Origin: Chitinophaga pinensis
Lineage (GTDB): Bacteria; Bacteroidota; Bacteroidia; UKL13-3
NCBI GenBank assembly: GCA_945861965.1
Contig: CAMAWM010000001.1
Span: 1-43,564 of the forward strand
Direction: 5' to 3'
DNA length: 43,564 nucleotides
The position numbers were made by a program, and so were the translations under genes. A model generated the notes under the pieces. It did not search any database, was not told the origin of the DNA, and saw nothing but the letters and a program-made list of their open reading frames with translations. Position 1 is the first letter of the stretch. Each line of letters begins with the position of its first letter. Positions 8,085 to 16,868 of the stretch are shown here, piece by piece.

Positions 8085-11000
8085 ATGAATAAATTTTACA
8101 CAAACAATCAAACTAACAAGTCATTTACTTTTGTATGGCTGCTAGCAATTTTGCTAAACGTATTATTATTTAGCAATGGAGCAAAAGCTCAAATTTCTTC
8201 TATGGTTTACAGCTCGTCAAATCCAGTTGCTTACAGCACATTGGTTATTTCGGCCGGAACTCAAGTTAACAACACATCGACTGACGATGATGATGTGTAT
8301 GCAGTTCAAAACATTGGTTTCAATTTTGGATATTGTGGAAACACATTTACCACAGTTGGTATTGCTGCCAATGGATATTTGAAACTTGGTGGTGTTAGTT
8401 CAAATTATTATTCTGCTGCTCCATCAAACCAAGCAAACACCATTTCTGCATTCAACAACGATTTGCAAGGTGCTGGTTTGACAAACAGTAAAATTAGAAT
8501 TCAAACCATTGGTTCTGCTCCAAGCAGAGTGTGTGTAATACAATTTAGCGATTGGTCGTATTATCCATATTCAACAAGTGTGCTTTTCAATTTTCAAATC
8601 CGTTTAAGTGAAATTGACGGTCAAGTGCAAATAGTTTACGGACCTGTTACACCTTATAGTTATACTTTATCGGTTGGAGTTTCAGGAAGTACTACGGCTG
8701 ATCGTAATATGTTATCAAGTTCAACAACATGGGCAAGTCCTTCGGTTTTAACTACAGGCACAGGAACCATGACATTGTCAAATACAGTTTATCCTGATTC
8801 GGGCAGAACGTATACTTGGGGAAATCCTCCAATGGTTATTGATTCGGTTTCAACTGTTCAAGCATTGGGAAATGCATTGTTAGGTGCTTCAAACCAAGCA
8901 GCAATTGCTGCAGTTTGGTACACACGCGGTGCTACAAACCCTAAAACTATGTCGCAAATTATATTTAATACAAGCGGTACAACAAACGTTGCTGATTTAA
9001 CTGCAGCACGAGTTCTTTATACTGGAAGCAATCCTAACTTTACGATGGCTGCAGTGATAAGACAATTTGGTTCTGACATAACATCGCCAAGTGGCTCACT
9101 TACTTTTAATGGATTGGATACCCTAGCTTCGGGTCCTAACTATTATTGGTTGGTATATGATATAACTACAAACGTAAATGCATTAGGTCGCCTAATTGAT
9201 GGTACTTGTACCAGCGTTACAGATTCTGCTGCTCGTACTCCAAACATTACATCGCCAGCAGGTAACCGTGTCATTATTCAACCAATGGGCGGGGTTTATA
9301 CAATTAATCCTGTAGGTACAGGTCCTTTAAACTTTACCACATTTGCTGCTGCAATTACTGCATTAGGAAATGGAGTAGTTTCTGCGGTTACATTTAACGT
9401 AGCAGCTGCTACTTATAACGAGCAAGTTGTTATCCCAAGTACAATTCCTGGTGTATCACATATTAATACAATAACATTTGATGGAGGAAACGGAAATGCC
9501 GCTACACGTATTATTACTGGTGGTTCAGGTGGTGCTGGTCCTACAAGTTCGGCTTCGTTCTTAATCAATGGAGCAAGATATATTAGAGTTAGAAATTTAA
9601 CCATTAACAATAACAGTTCAGCAGCAGTTGGTTTTGCAATCGTTGGTTCTTCAGCAAGTTACAACGGAAGTAACAACAGTCTTTCTCGTTGTATTATAAA
9701 TATTCCTGTACAAAGCGGAACTGCTTCAACTGGGTATTTAATTTCTGTTACAGCTTCAGCTGGTGGATACGGTGTAAGTGCAATGGGTGCTGATAGTACA
9801 GTAATTGATAGCAACGTAGCTACAGGTGGTGGTTACGGAATTGTACATTACGGTATGACAAACGGAGCTTATAACCGCGGTATCAGAATTCGTGGAAACA
9901 CAATTACTACAAACTACATGGGCGGATATGTTGCCTACAATTTTGGTCAGTTTGAAGTAAAGAATAATACATTCAATATGGGTGCTGGATATGGATATTA
10001 TGGATTGTATTTTTATTACAACCAAAATAGCAGCACTTCAATCCCAACACAAATAATAGGAAACACATGGAATAATTTTGGTGGATATGGAATGTATTGC
10101 TACTATCCTTCAGCAGCAACATCTACCGCTCCATTAGAAGTATATAACAATATGTGGTGGGCAGGTGCAGGTTCATCGTATCCTGGATATTATGGTTTGT
10201 ATTTATACCAACCAGCAGGTGCCATTTCATTGGTATATCACAATACCTGGTACATGGGCGGAGCAGGAACTTCAACTACCTATTGCGGAATGTATAATAA
10301 TGGATCAAGCAGTACCTTTATTAAAAATAATATTTTTAGTGTAGGTGCAGGTTCGGCTACTCCACTTTATTGTGCAACAAGTCCAACAGGTAATATTGTA
10401 AACTACAATAATTACTACAACTGGACAAATATTACAACTGGAAACTTGTTGTATAGAGGTACATTTTACACTCCATCAACATACAAAACAGCTACTGCAG
10501 GTGGAGACTCATCGTTTAACGTAGCGCCAAGTTATGTTAACAGAGTTATTCCTACAGTTAATCTTCACCTTCTGGACAATTGTAATCCTAAAGGAGTTGA
10601 CTTAACAGCGATAGTTCCTTTGGATATTGATAACCAAACCCGTTCCGTTACTCCAAATGTTGGTGCAGACGAAGCAGGTAGTTTCAGTTTGGATGTTATG
10701 CCTCAGTTTGTGGTTAGCCCAGTGGCTCCAATTGTTACAGGCGCACAAGATTTAATCATTAAAATAAAAAATGTTGGAACTACACAGCTTACAGCTTTCA
10801 ATATTTCATACCGACATAATTTAGGAACTCCGGTTTCTCAAACTTGGTTTGGTACTTTAGATGCTTGCGATACCACTTCAGTAATATTTACAGGTTCGCA
10901 ACAAATTACATTAGTGGGTACCAACCAAATTAAAATTTATACCGATGCTCCTAATTTCAGTTCGGATGCAAACGTTTCAAACGATACAATAAATGTATCC

Positions 11001-14000
11001 ATGTTTGCACCAATGAGCGGAGTATATACCATTGGCGGTACAGGTGCTGATTTTGCAACTTTCAGTGCGGCTGCAAGTGCAGTTTCAACTGCAGGTCTTG
11101 CCGGAGCAGTTCGATTTGTAGTTGCTGCTGGTACTTATAACGATCGTTTGGTTATACCAAATACAGTTATTCCTGGATTGTCTGCAGTTAATACGATAGT
11201 GTTTGATGGTGGAAACGGAAATGCTACAACACGTGTATTAACGAATAATTCTATTTCGGGTGCTGTTATTCAAATTTCAGGACAGAAATACATTACCATT
11301 CGTAACTTAACTGTTACCAATCAAGCAGCAATGTCAGGTATTTCATTTGTTGGTTCAGCATCTAACTACAACAATACTGGTTGTGGTGTTCAAGGTTGTA
11401 TCGTAAATATTCCAGTTCAAACTGGTACTTCATCAGCGGGATGGGGAATTACTTTCAGTGCTGGTGCTGGTGCAGCAAGTGCTCAAGGTGGCGACTCTAT
11501 AACTGTGGATAGCAACATTGTAAATGGTGGAAGTTATGGTATAGTAGTTTATGGATCGACCAATGCCAATTTCAACAGATTTTTAAGAGTAAGAAACAAT
11601 ACTATAAATAGCAACAACTACATGGGTTGTTACATTGCGTATAACTACAATGCCATTGATTTTATTGGCAACAAAGTGTACATGCAAGGTGTTAACTATG
11701 GCTACTACGGTGTTTATTACTACGGCAATCAAAACGGAAGTACCACTGTTCCGCACAGATTTAACAACAACCAGATTTATGGTTTTGGTGGATACGGAGT
11801 GTATTGGTATTACCCAACATCTTCAGTATCTACAGCTACAACTCAAGTGTATAACAACATAGTTAGAGGTGGATTGGGAACCAGTTATCCTGGATATTAT
11901 GGAATGTATTATATGATGCAGAATGCAGGTGTTTCTCTATTCTACCACAACACTTTCCACATGCCAGGTGCAGGATCTTCAACATCGTACACAGGATGCT
12001 ATATTTCAGGATCAACGGCTACAGTTATTAAAAACAATATGTTTATTGTAACCGACGGTTCTTATACTCCTTTGTATTTGGGAACAAGCCCTACAGGAAA
12101 TTTGGTGAATTACAATATCTATTATAATTCTACTGGAACAACGGCTACTTTACTTTATCGTAACGGTAACTGGACATCGGCTAACTATTTGTCGAACACT
12201 GCAGGTGGAGATACTTCATACAATGTAGTTCCTCCGGTTGTTAGTTTAACAACACCTGACTTCCACTTATCTAACGGATGTATCAGAGGATTTGATTTAA
12301 CAACAGATGTTCCTTTGGATTTAGACTTATTAGCTCGTTCAACAACTCCAAATATTGGACCTTATGAATATCCAGCGGTTGCTTTGGATATTGCACCAAG
12401 TGCTATCATCACGCCTTCGTTCCCTATTTCATCAGGTGCACAAGATTTAAGAGTACGCATTTCAAACAATGGTGGAACAACTGTTACTGCATTCAACATT
12501 GCATACAGATTGAATAACGCAACGCCTGTTATTCAAGGTTGGACTGGTTCATTAAACAGTTGCGATACGACTTCGGTTTTATTTACAGGAAGTCAGCAAG
12601 TAACTTTGTTAAACGGTACCAATACATTGAAAGTGTATACTTACGCTCCAAACGGAAGTGCAGATTTAAATACTTTTAACGATACATTAAACACACAGCT
12701 TTCTACTCCAATGAGTGGAACTTATGTTATTGGTGTAGCGCCTTCTGACTTTACCACATTTGCTACTGCAATTGCAGCTATGCAATTGCGTGGAGTTGGT
12801 GGTGCAATTAACTTTGTAGTTAAAACAGCAACTTACTCTGAAAGCGTAACAGTTCCTTCAGGAATACAAGGATTGAATGCAACAAGTACTGTTACTTTCA
12901 GATCTATTGCAAACAATTCAGATTCAGTAATTGTTAATGGTAACGGAACTTCAACAACTCTTGTAGTTTCAGGTGCTTCGTATGTTAACTTTAGCAACAT
13001 GACCATTACCACTACAAACGCTGGTGTTGGATCACTTGTTATGTCTGGAGTAAATACTGGAAATACATTCTACAATGTTAAATTCATAAACTTGCCTTAC
13101 ACTACGGCAGCAACGTATATATTGTACACTCAAGGTTCAACACTTACTGATGTTACATTCAGAAGATGTTTGATTCAAGGTGGTTATTATGGTGCTTGGA
13201 TTTATAACAACGGAACCACTTGGAACAACCGAGTAACCATTGACAGCAGCACATTTAACAATATCTACTATTATCCAATGTATTTGTATTATGGATTAAA
13301 CACCAGAATTACAAACAATCAGATAAATGGTAACGGAGCTTCTGGAGTTCAGTATTTCTATACCTACTACCAAGATTCAGCTTATACAATTGCAAACAAC
13401 AGGTTTGATATGGCTTCAAACATTTCTACTGTTTACTCATACCTTACCTATTATGCAGTAGGAAATGCAGTAAACAGAGTGAGAGTAAATAACAACATAT
13501 TTACACTTGCCAACAGCAACTGTTATTTCTACGGATACTGGTATTATGGAACGTATAACGATTATTTCAACAACGTTATCAATACAGGCTTAGGTTACAT
13601 GAATTTTGGAGGAGGTAACTACCACCGTATCGTTAACAATACTATTTTTGGAAACTCAAGCAGTTATACTTCTTATCAAATTTCTGGATACACCGGAACA
13701 GAGGTTAAAAACAACCATTTAATCAACAACGCTGGAGCGTATTCATTGTATTGGTCAGGCGCACCTGGAGTAACCGAGATTTCGGATTACAACAATTATT
13801 TCTCAACCAATCCTTCCAATGCTGTATATCAAGCAGGTGCTTACAATATCAATGCACTAAGATGGTTAGCTACTAATATCACTGAAAAGAGAGATCAGAA
13901 CTCAGTGTCGTACCGTCCAGCTGCATTTACAAGCACAACTAACTTTGCTCCAAGCCCTGCAGATTCTGCTGTTTGGTCATTGAATGGTCGTGGAATACAA

Positions 14001-15107
14001 ACACCTTGGATAGCTAACGATTTAAACAACAACGCAAGACCAACAACTCTTGCAGCTGGTGTTCCTGATATTGGCGCATTTGAAGTAACACCTACATCGT
14101 TGCCACCATTGGCAACTCCAAGTGGAGCTCCAACTGCAGGCGCAACTCAGTCGTTTACTTTTGCTGGAGATACAGTTGCTAAAGTTTCTTGGGATGCTTC
14201 ATTAACACCTCCAAGTACTTTGTTTATTCGTCAATACACAACTAAGCCTGCTTCAATTGGTACAGCATTGTACTACATGTATTTCTACAACGCAATTAGT
14301 GCTAGCAATACGGGTACTTTTGGTTACGATTTGAAGATGAATTACAAAAAAGCTTGGTTAGGAACATTGGTTAATTTGCCAACTGCAACTTTAGATGGTA
14401 ACTTAACAGTTGCTCAAAAAGCAACTCCATTCACAAGTGCATGGGCTAACGTTTCAACTGGAGCAGGTGACTCAGTATTGAACACAGTAACCGGACAGTA
14501 TTTAAGCACATTTGGTTGGTTTACTGCTTCTGATATTACATATCCAGTACCAGTTAATTTAGTTGACTTGAATGCAAACCTTTCAGGCAACAATGTATTG
14601 GTAAATTGGATTACAGCAAGCGAACAAAACAGCGATAAATATATTGTTGAACGTTCAATTGACGGATCAACATTTGTAGCAGCAGGAACAGTAAAAGCTG
14701 CAGGAAACTCAAATACTTACCGTAGCTATTTGTTTACCGATGCAGGTGCTAAAGCGTTGATGGCAACAGGAACTATGTACTACCGTTTGGCAATGTACGA
14801 TCGCGATGGACATATGGAATATTCAAAAGTTGTTAGCGTAAGCAACGACAATGATGTAGAAGTTTCATTGTTCCCTAATCCATTCAACAACCAATTGGTA
14901 TTGAACATCAACAGCAATGAAAGCGGAAATGTAACAGTTGCAATCCTTGACATCAACGGAAAACAACAATACAGTTCAAGCATTTCAGTAAGCAAAGGTG
15001 CAAATACAAAAGTTCTTGAAGGATTCGAAGGATTGGCATCGGGCGTTTACTTCGCACGTATCAACAGCGAAACTTCTGTAAAAGTTATTAAATTGATTAA
15101 AAAATAA
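8085..15107 (+). CDS. Giant secreted multi-module beta-helix protein with T9SS C-terminal sorting domain
   Basis: This 2340-residue protein has a signal peptide (about 1-36, ending GAKAQ). Residues about 40-400 form an N-terminal beta-sandwich region typical of T9SS cargo (NIGFNFGYCGNTFTTVGIAANGY). Three related modules follow, starting at residues 401, 977 and 1543 with the signature M-x-G-x-Y-x-I ... F-x-T-F-x-x-A. Each has a right-handed parallel beta-helix of repeated NN-x-I and YNN-x-I rungs. The first two end in a CARDB-like adhesion domain (about 869-976 and 1434-1542). A linker domain follows, then a fibronectin-like domain (about 2156-2250; VNWITASEQNSDKYIVERS), then the type A sorting domain (about 2260-2340; VSLFPNPF ... 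GVYFARI ... VIKLIKK). It is probably exported by the T9SS and attached to or released from the cell surface, as an adhesin, matrix protein or polysaccharide-binding protein. The helices are strikingly rich in Tyr, Gly and Asn. No catalytic residues are recognisable. It is monocistronic between a promoter and a terminator. Confidence 0.93.
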   Translation: MNKFYTNNQTNKSFTFVWLLAILLNVLLFSNGAKAQISSMVYSSSNPVAYSTLVISAGTQVNNTSTDDDDVYAVQNIGFNFGYCGNTFTTVGIAANGYLKLGGVSSNYYSAAPSNQANTISAFNNDLQGAGLTNSKIRIQTIGSAPSRVCVIQFSDWSYYPYSTSVLFNFQIRLSEIDGQVQIVYGPVTPYSYTLSVGVSGSTTADRNMLSSSTTWASPSVLTTGTGTMTLSNTVYPDSGRTYTWGNPPMVIDSVSTVQALGNALLGASNQAAIAAVWYTRGATNPKTMSQIIFNTSGTTNVADLTAARVLYTGSNPNFTMAAVIRQFGSDITSPSGSLTFNGLDTLASGPNYYWLVYDITTNVNALGRLIDGTCTSVTDSAARTPNITSPAGNRVIIQPMGGVYTINPVGTGPLNFTTFAAAITALGNGVVSAVTFNVAAATYNEQVVIPSTIPGVSHINTITFDGGNGNAATRIITGGSGGAGPTSSASFLINGARYIRVRNLTINNNSSAAVGFAIVGSSASYNGSNNSLSRCIINIPVQSGTASTGYLISVTASAGGYGVSAMGADSTVIDSNVATGGGYGIVHYGMTNGAYNRGIRIRGNTITTNYMGGYVAYNFGQFEVKNNTFNMGAGYGYYGLYFYYNQNSSTSIPTQIIGNTWNNFGGYGMYCYYPSAATSTAPLEVYNNMWWAGAGSSYPGYYGLYLYQPAGAISLVYHNTWYMGGAGTSTTYCGMYNNGSSSTFIKNNIFSVGAGSATPLYCATSPTGNIVNYNNYYNWTNITTGNLLYRGTFYTPSTYKTATAGGDSSFNVAPSYVNRVIPTVNLHLLDNCNPKGVDLTAIVPLDIDNQTRSVTPNVGADEAGSFSLDVMPQFVVSPVAPIVTGAQDLIIKIKNVGTTQLTAFNISYRHNLGTPVSQTWFGTLDACDTTSVIFTGSQQITLVGTNQIKIYTDAPNFSSDANVSNDTINVSMFAPMSGVYTIGGTGADFATFSAAASAVSTAGLAGAVRFVVAAGTYNDRLVIPNTVIPGLSAVNTIVFDGGNGNATTRVLTNNSISGAVIQISGQKYITIRNLTVTNQAAMSGISFVGSASNYNNTGCGVQGCIVNIPVQTGTSSAGWGITFSAGAGAASAQGGDSITVDSNIVNGGSYGIVVYGSTNANFNRFLRVRNNTINSNNYMGCYIAYNYNAIDFIGNKVYMQGVNYGYYGVYYYGNQNGSTTVPHRFNNNQIYGFGGYGVYWYYPTSSVSTATTQVYNNIVRGGLGTSYPGYYGMYYMMQNAGVSLFYHNTFHMPGAGSSTSYTGCYISGSTATVIKNNMFIVTDGSYTPLYLGTSPTGNLVNYNIYYNSTGTTATLLYRNGNWTSANYLSNTAGGDTSYNVVPPVVSLTTPDFHLSNGCIRGFDLTTDVPLDLDLLARSTTPNIGPYEYPAVALDIAPSAIITPSFPISSGAQDLRVRISNNGGTTVTAFNIAYRLNNATPVIQGWTGSLNSCDTTSVLFTGSQQVTLLNGTNTLKVYTYAPNGSADLNTFNDTLNTQLSTPMSGTYVIGVAPSDFTTFATAIAAMQLRGVGGAINFVVKTATYSESVTVPSGIQGLNATSTVTFRSIANNSDSVIVNGNGTSTTLVVSGASYVNFSNMTITTTNAGVGSLVMSGVNTGNTFYNVKFINLPYTTAATYILYTQGSTLTDVTFRRCLIQGGYYGAWIYNNGTTWNNRVTIDSSTFNNIYYYPMYLYYGLNTRITNNQINGNGASGVQYFYTYYQDSAYTIANNRFDMASNISTVYSYLTYYAVGNAVNRVRVNNNIFTLANSNCYFYGYWYYGTYNDYFNNVINTGLGYMNFGGGNYHRIVNNTIFGNSSSYTSYQISGYTGTEVKNNHLINNAGAYSLYWSGAPGVTEISDYNNYFSTNPSNAVYQAGAYNINALRWLATNITEKRDQNSVSYRPAAFTSTTNFAPSPADSAVWSLNGRGIQTPWIANDLNNNARPTTLAAGVPDIGAFEVTPTSLPPLATPSGAPTAGATQSFTFAGDTVAKVSWDASLTPPSTLFIRQYTTKPASIGTALYYMYFYNAISASNTGTFGYDLKMNYKKAWLGTLVNLPTATLDGNLTVAQKATPFTSAWANVSTGAGDSVLNTVTGQYLSTFGWFTASDITYPVPVNLVDLNANLSGNNVLVNWITASEQNSDKYIVERSIDGSTFVAAGTVKAAGNSNTYRSYLFTDAGAKALMATGTMYYRLAMYDRDGHMEYSKVVSVSNDNDVEVSLFPNPFNNQLVLNINSNESGNVTVAILDINGKQQYSSSISVSKGANTKVLEGFEGLASGVYFARINSETSVKVIKLIKK
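9285..11012 (+). repeat. Internal module A of the giant protein gene
   Basis: This is the first of three diverged in-frame modules, codons 401-976, made of a beta-helix plus a CARDB-like domain. It aligns with module B starting 1728 bases (576 codons) later. The shared landmarks, in order, are the opening GVYTI motif, NTITFDGGNGNA (NTIVFDGGNGNA in B), the Tyr-rich rungs, a closing NVGADE/NIGPYE segment, and the CDTTSV-x-FTGSQQ strand of the CARDB-like domain. Confidence 0.8.
11013..12710 (+). repeat. Internal module B of the giant protein gene
   Basis: This is the second module, codons 977-1542, with the same domain order as module A and the highest similarity to it. The DNA copies are clearly diverged, so the duplication is old and the array should not collapse in assembly. 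Confidence 0.8.
12711..14090 (+). repeat. Internal module C of the giant protein gene
   Basis: This is the third module, about codons 1543-2002. It begins with the same M-S-G-T-Y-V-I ... DFTTFATAI signature but is more diverged. It ends in the terminal PDIGAFE motif without a following CARDB-like domain. The end coordinate is approximate. Confidence 0.65.
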
Positions 15108-15128
15108 ATAACGATTATCTAATTATTA

Positions 15129-15161
15129 AAACCCTCGCAAAGAAAATTGCGGGGGTTTTTT
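15129..15161 (+). terminator. Intrinsic terminator of the giant protein gene
   Basis: AAACCCTCGCAA (15129-15140), a six-base loop AGAAAA, and TTGCGGGGGTTT (15147-15158) form a 12-bp stem with one G-U pair, running directly into a T tract. It sits 22 bases after the stop codon and separates this gene from polX. Confidence 0.9.
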
Positions 15162-15218
15162 GTTTTATTGAATTTTTTCCTTCAACGCATTTTAACTAAT
15201 CTCGAGTAAAAATTAAAA

Positions 15219-16868
15219 ATGAGTAATTCTGATATTGCCGATATATTAAAATTATTTGCCGATTTAAGCGAGTTGCATGATGGGAATCCATTTAAAATAA
15301 AATCCTATGCAGCGGCTGCTTTTCGAATTGATAAAATGCCTCTTAAATTGGCGGATTTGGATTTGGAAAAGCTTGAAAAAGTTGAAGGCGTTGGAAAAAG
15401 TATTGCACAAAAAATTCACGAAATTAACACTACAGAAAGTTTTACTGAACTAAATGATTTGCTCAATCTAACACCCACTGGGGTTTTGCAGATTATGAAA
15501 ATTAAAGGATTGGGACCCAAAAAAGTTGAATTAATTTGGAAAGAACTGGGTGTAGAATCTATTGGTGAATTAATTTATGCGTGTAAAGAAAATAGATTGG
15601 CACAAGCAAAAGGTTTTGGATTAAAAACACAAGCAAGTGTTGTCAAACAAATTGAATTTATGTTTGTCTCAGCCAATAAATTTCATTATTCAAAAGTTGA
15701 GATTTTAGCCAATAATTTGCTAGAAGAATTAAACCCTCATTTTGATAAAAATATTTCTGTTTGTGGTGCTTTGAGACGAAAAATGGAGATTGTTGATTGC
15801 GTTGAAATAATTATTGGTGATGATGATTTTCAGTCAGCAGTTGAAATTATTTTTAATTCATCCATTTTAATCGATCCAATTGTTGATGGTACAACGATTA
15901 TTGGAAAAATCGAAAATTGTGATGTTCGGATTTATCTTGTAAGAAAGGAAGAATACATTCAACAATTATTTATTAAAACGGGTTCGGAAAATCATATAGA
16001 ACAGTTGGCGATAAAAGAATTAAATATCCAAATTACTAGTGAAGAGGAAATTTATTCAAAACTCAATTTGCCTTTTATTGAACCTGAATTGCGTGAAGGA
16101 TTATTTGAAATTGAAAAAGCGAAATCTGGAACTTTAAAGAAATTAATTGAACTTTCAGATTTAAAGGGCATTTTACATAATCACAGTACTTGGAGTGATG
16201 GATTAAATACAATAGAAGAAATGGCTAATTTTTGTATCCAACATCATTACGAATATTTTGGAATTGCAGATCATAGCAAAGCTGCATTTTATGCCAAAGG
16301 ATTGAAAGAGGATCAAGTTCTAAGTCAACATGTAGAAATTGATAAATTGAACGATAAATTATTTCCATTTAAAATTTTTAAAGGAACCGAATGCGATATT
16401 TTAAACGATGGAAATTTGGATTATTCGGATGAAATTTTAAAAACTTTTGATTATGTGGTTGTATCAATTCACAGCAATTTAAAAATGAGCGAAGAAAAAG
16501 CAATGCTACGATTATTAAAAGCAATTGAAAATCCATACACCAGTATTTTAGGTCATCCAACAGGCAGATTATTATTGATTAGAGAAGGATATCCAATTGA
16601 TCATAAAAAAATTATTGATGCCTGCGCGGCTAATGAAGTGGTCATTGAGATTAATGCAAATCCATATCGATTGGATATAGATTGGCGTTGGATTGATTAT
16701 GCATTGAATAAAAATGTGATATTGAGCATTAATCCAGATGCACACGAATGTGATGGATTGCACGATATGTATTATGGTACATTAATAGCGCGAAAAGGTG
16801 GTTTATATAAAGAGATGTGTTTGAATGCAAAGAGCAGAGAAGAAATCACTGCTTTTTTTAATCGTTAA
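15219..16868 (+). CDS. polX: PolX-family protein with intact PHP domain and altered polymerase active site
   Basis: This 549-residue protein has the PolX layout: a helix-hairpin-helix DNA-binding region (about 1-150; VEGVGKSIAQKI, IKGLGPKKVELI), a nucleotidyltransferase palm (about 175-300) and a C-terminal PHP phosphoesterase (about 315-549). All PHP metal motifs are present: HNH at 320-322, ADH at 350-352, TECD at 390-393, H418, GHP at 445-447 and PDAH at 506-509. In the palm, the canonical motif GSxRR...DxD reads GALRR (183-187) followed by VDCVE, so the two catalytic aspartates align with Cys194 and Glu196; only the third, Asp235, is kept. Noncanonical PolX proteins lacking polymerase activity and acting as exonucleases have been described, and this one fits that class. 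A DNA-repair 3'-5' exonuclease role is therefore likelier than gap filling. Its stop overlaps the end of the convergent M1 peptidase gene by 11 bases. Confidence 0.88.
   Translation: MSNSDIADILKLFADLSELHDGNPFKIKSYAAAAFRIDKMPLKLADLDLEKLEKVEGVGKSIAQKIHEINTTESFTELNDLLNLTPTGVLQIMKIKGLGPKKVELIWKELGVESIGELIYACKENRLAQAKGFGLKTQASVVKQIEFMFVSANKFHYSKVEILANNLLEELNPHFDKNISVCGALRRKMEIVDCVEIIIGDDDFQSAVEIIFNSSILIDPIVDGTTIIGKIENCDVRIYLVRKEEYIQQLFIKTGSENHIEQLAIKELNIQITSEEEIYSKLNLPFIEPELREGLFEIEKAKSGTLKKLIELSDLKGILHNHSTWSDGLNTIEEMANFCIQHHYEYFGIADHSKAAFYAKGLKEDQVLSQHVEIDKLNDKLFPFKIFKGTECDILNDGNLDYSDEILKTFDYVVVSIHSNLKMSEEKAMLRLLKAIENPYTSILGHPTGRLLLIREGYPIDHKKIIDACAANEVVIEINANPYRLDIDWRWIDYALNKNVILSINPDAHECDGLHDMYYGTLIARKGGLYKEMCLNAKSREEITAFFNR

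Noticed and set aside
9756-10025. Antisense frame within the giant gene, rich in Ser, Val, Thr and Ile.
   Set aside because: Its composition is the mirror of the Tyr/Gly/Asn repeats on the coding strand; nothing supports translation.
9285-14090. Repetitive tract considered as a CRISPR or minisatellite array.
   Set aside because: The repeats are about 1.7 kb in-frame coding modules with diverged DNA, not short identical repeats with spacers.
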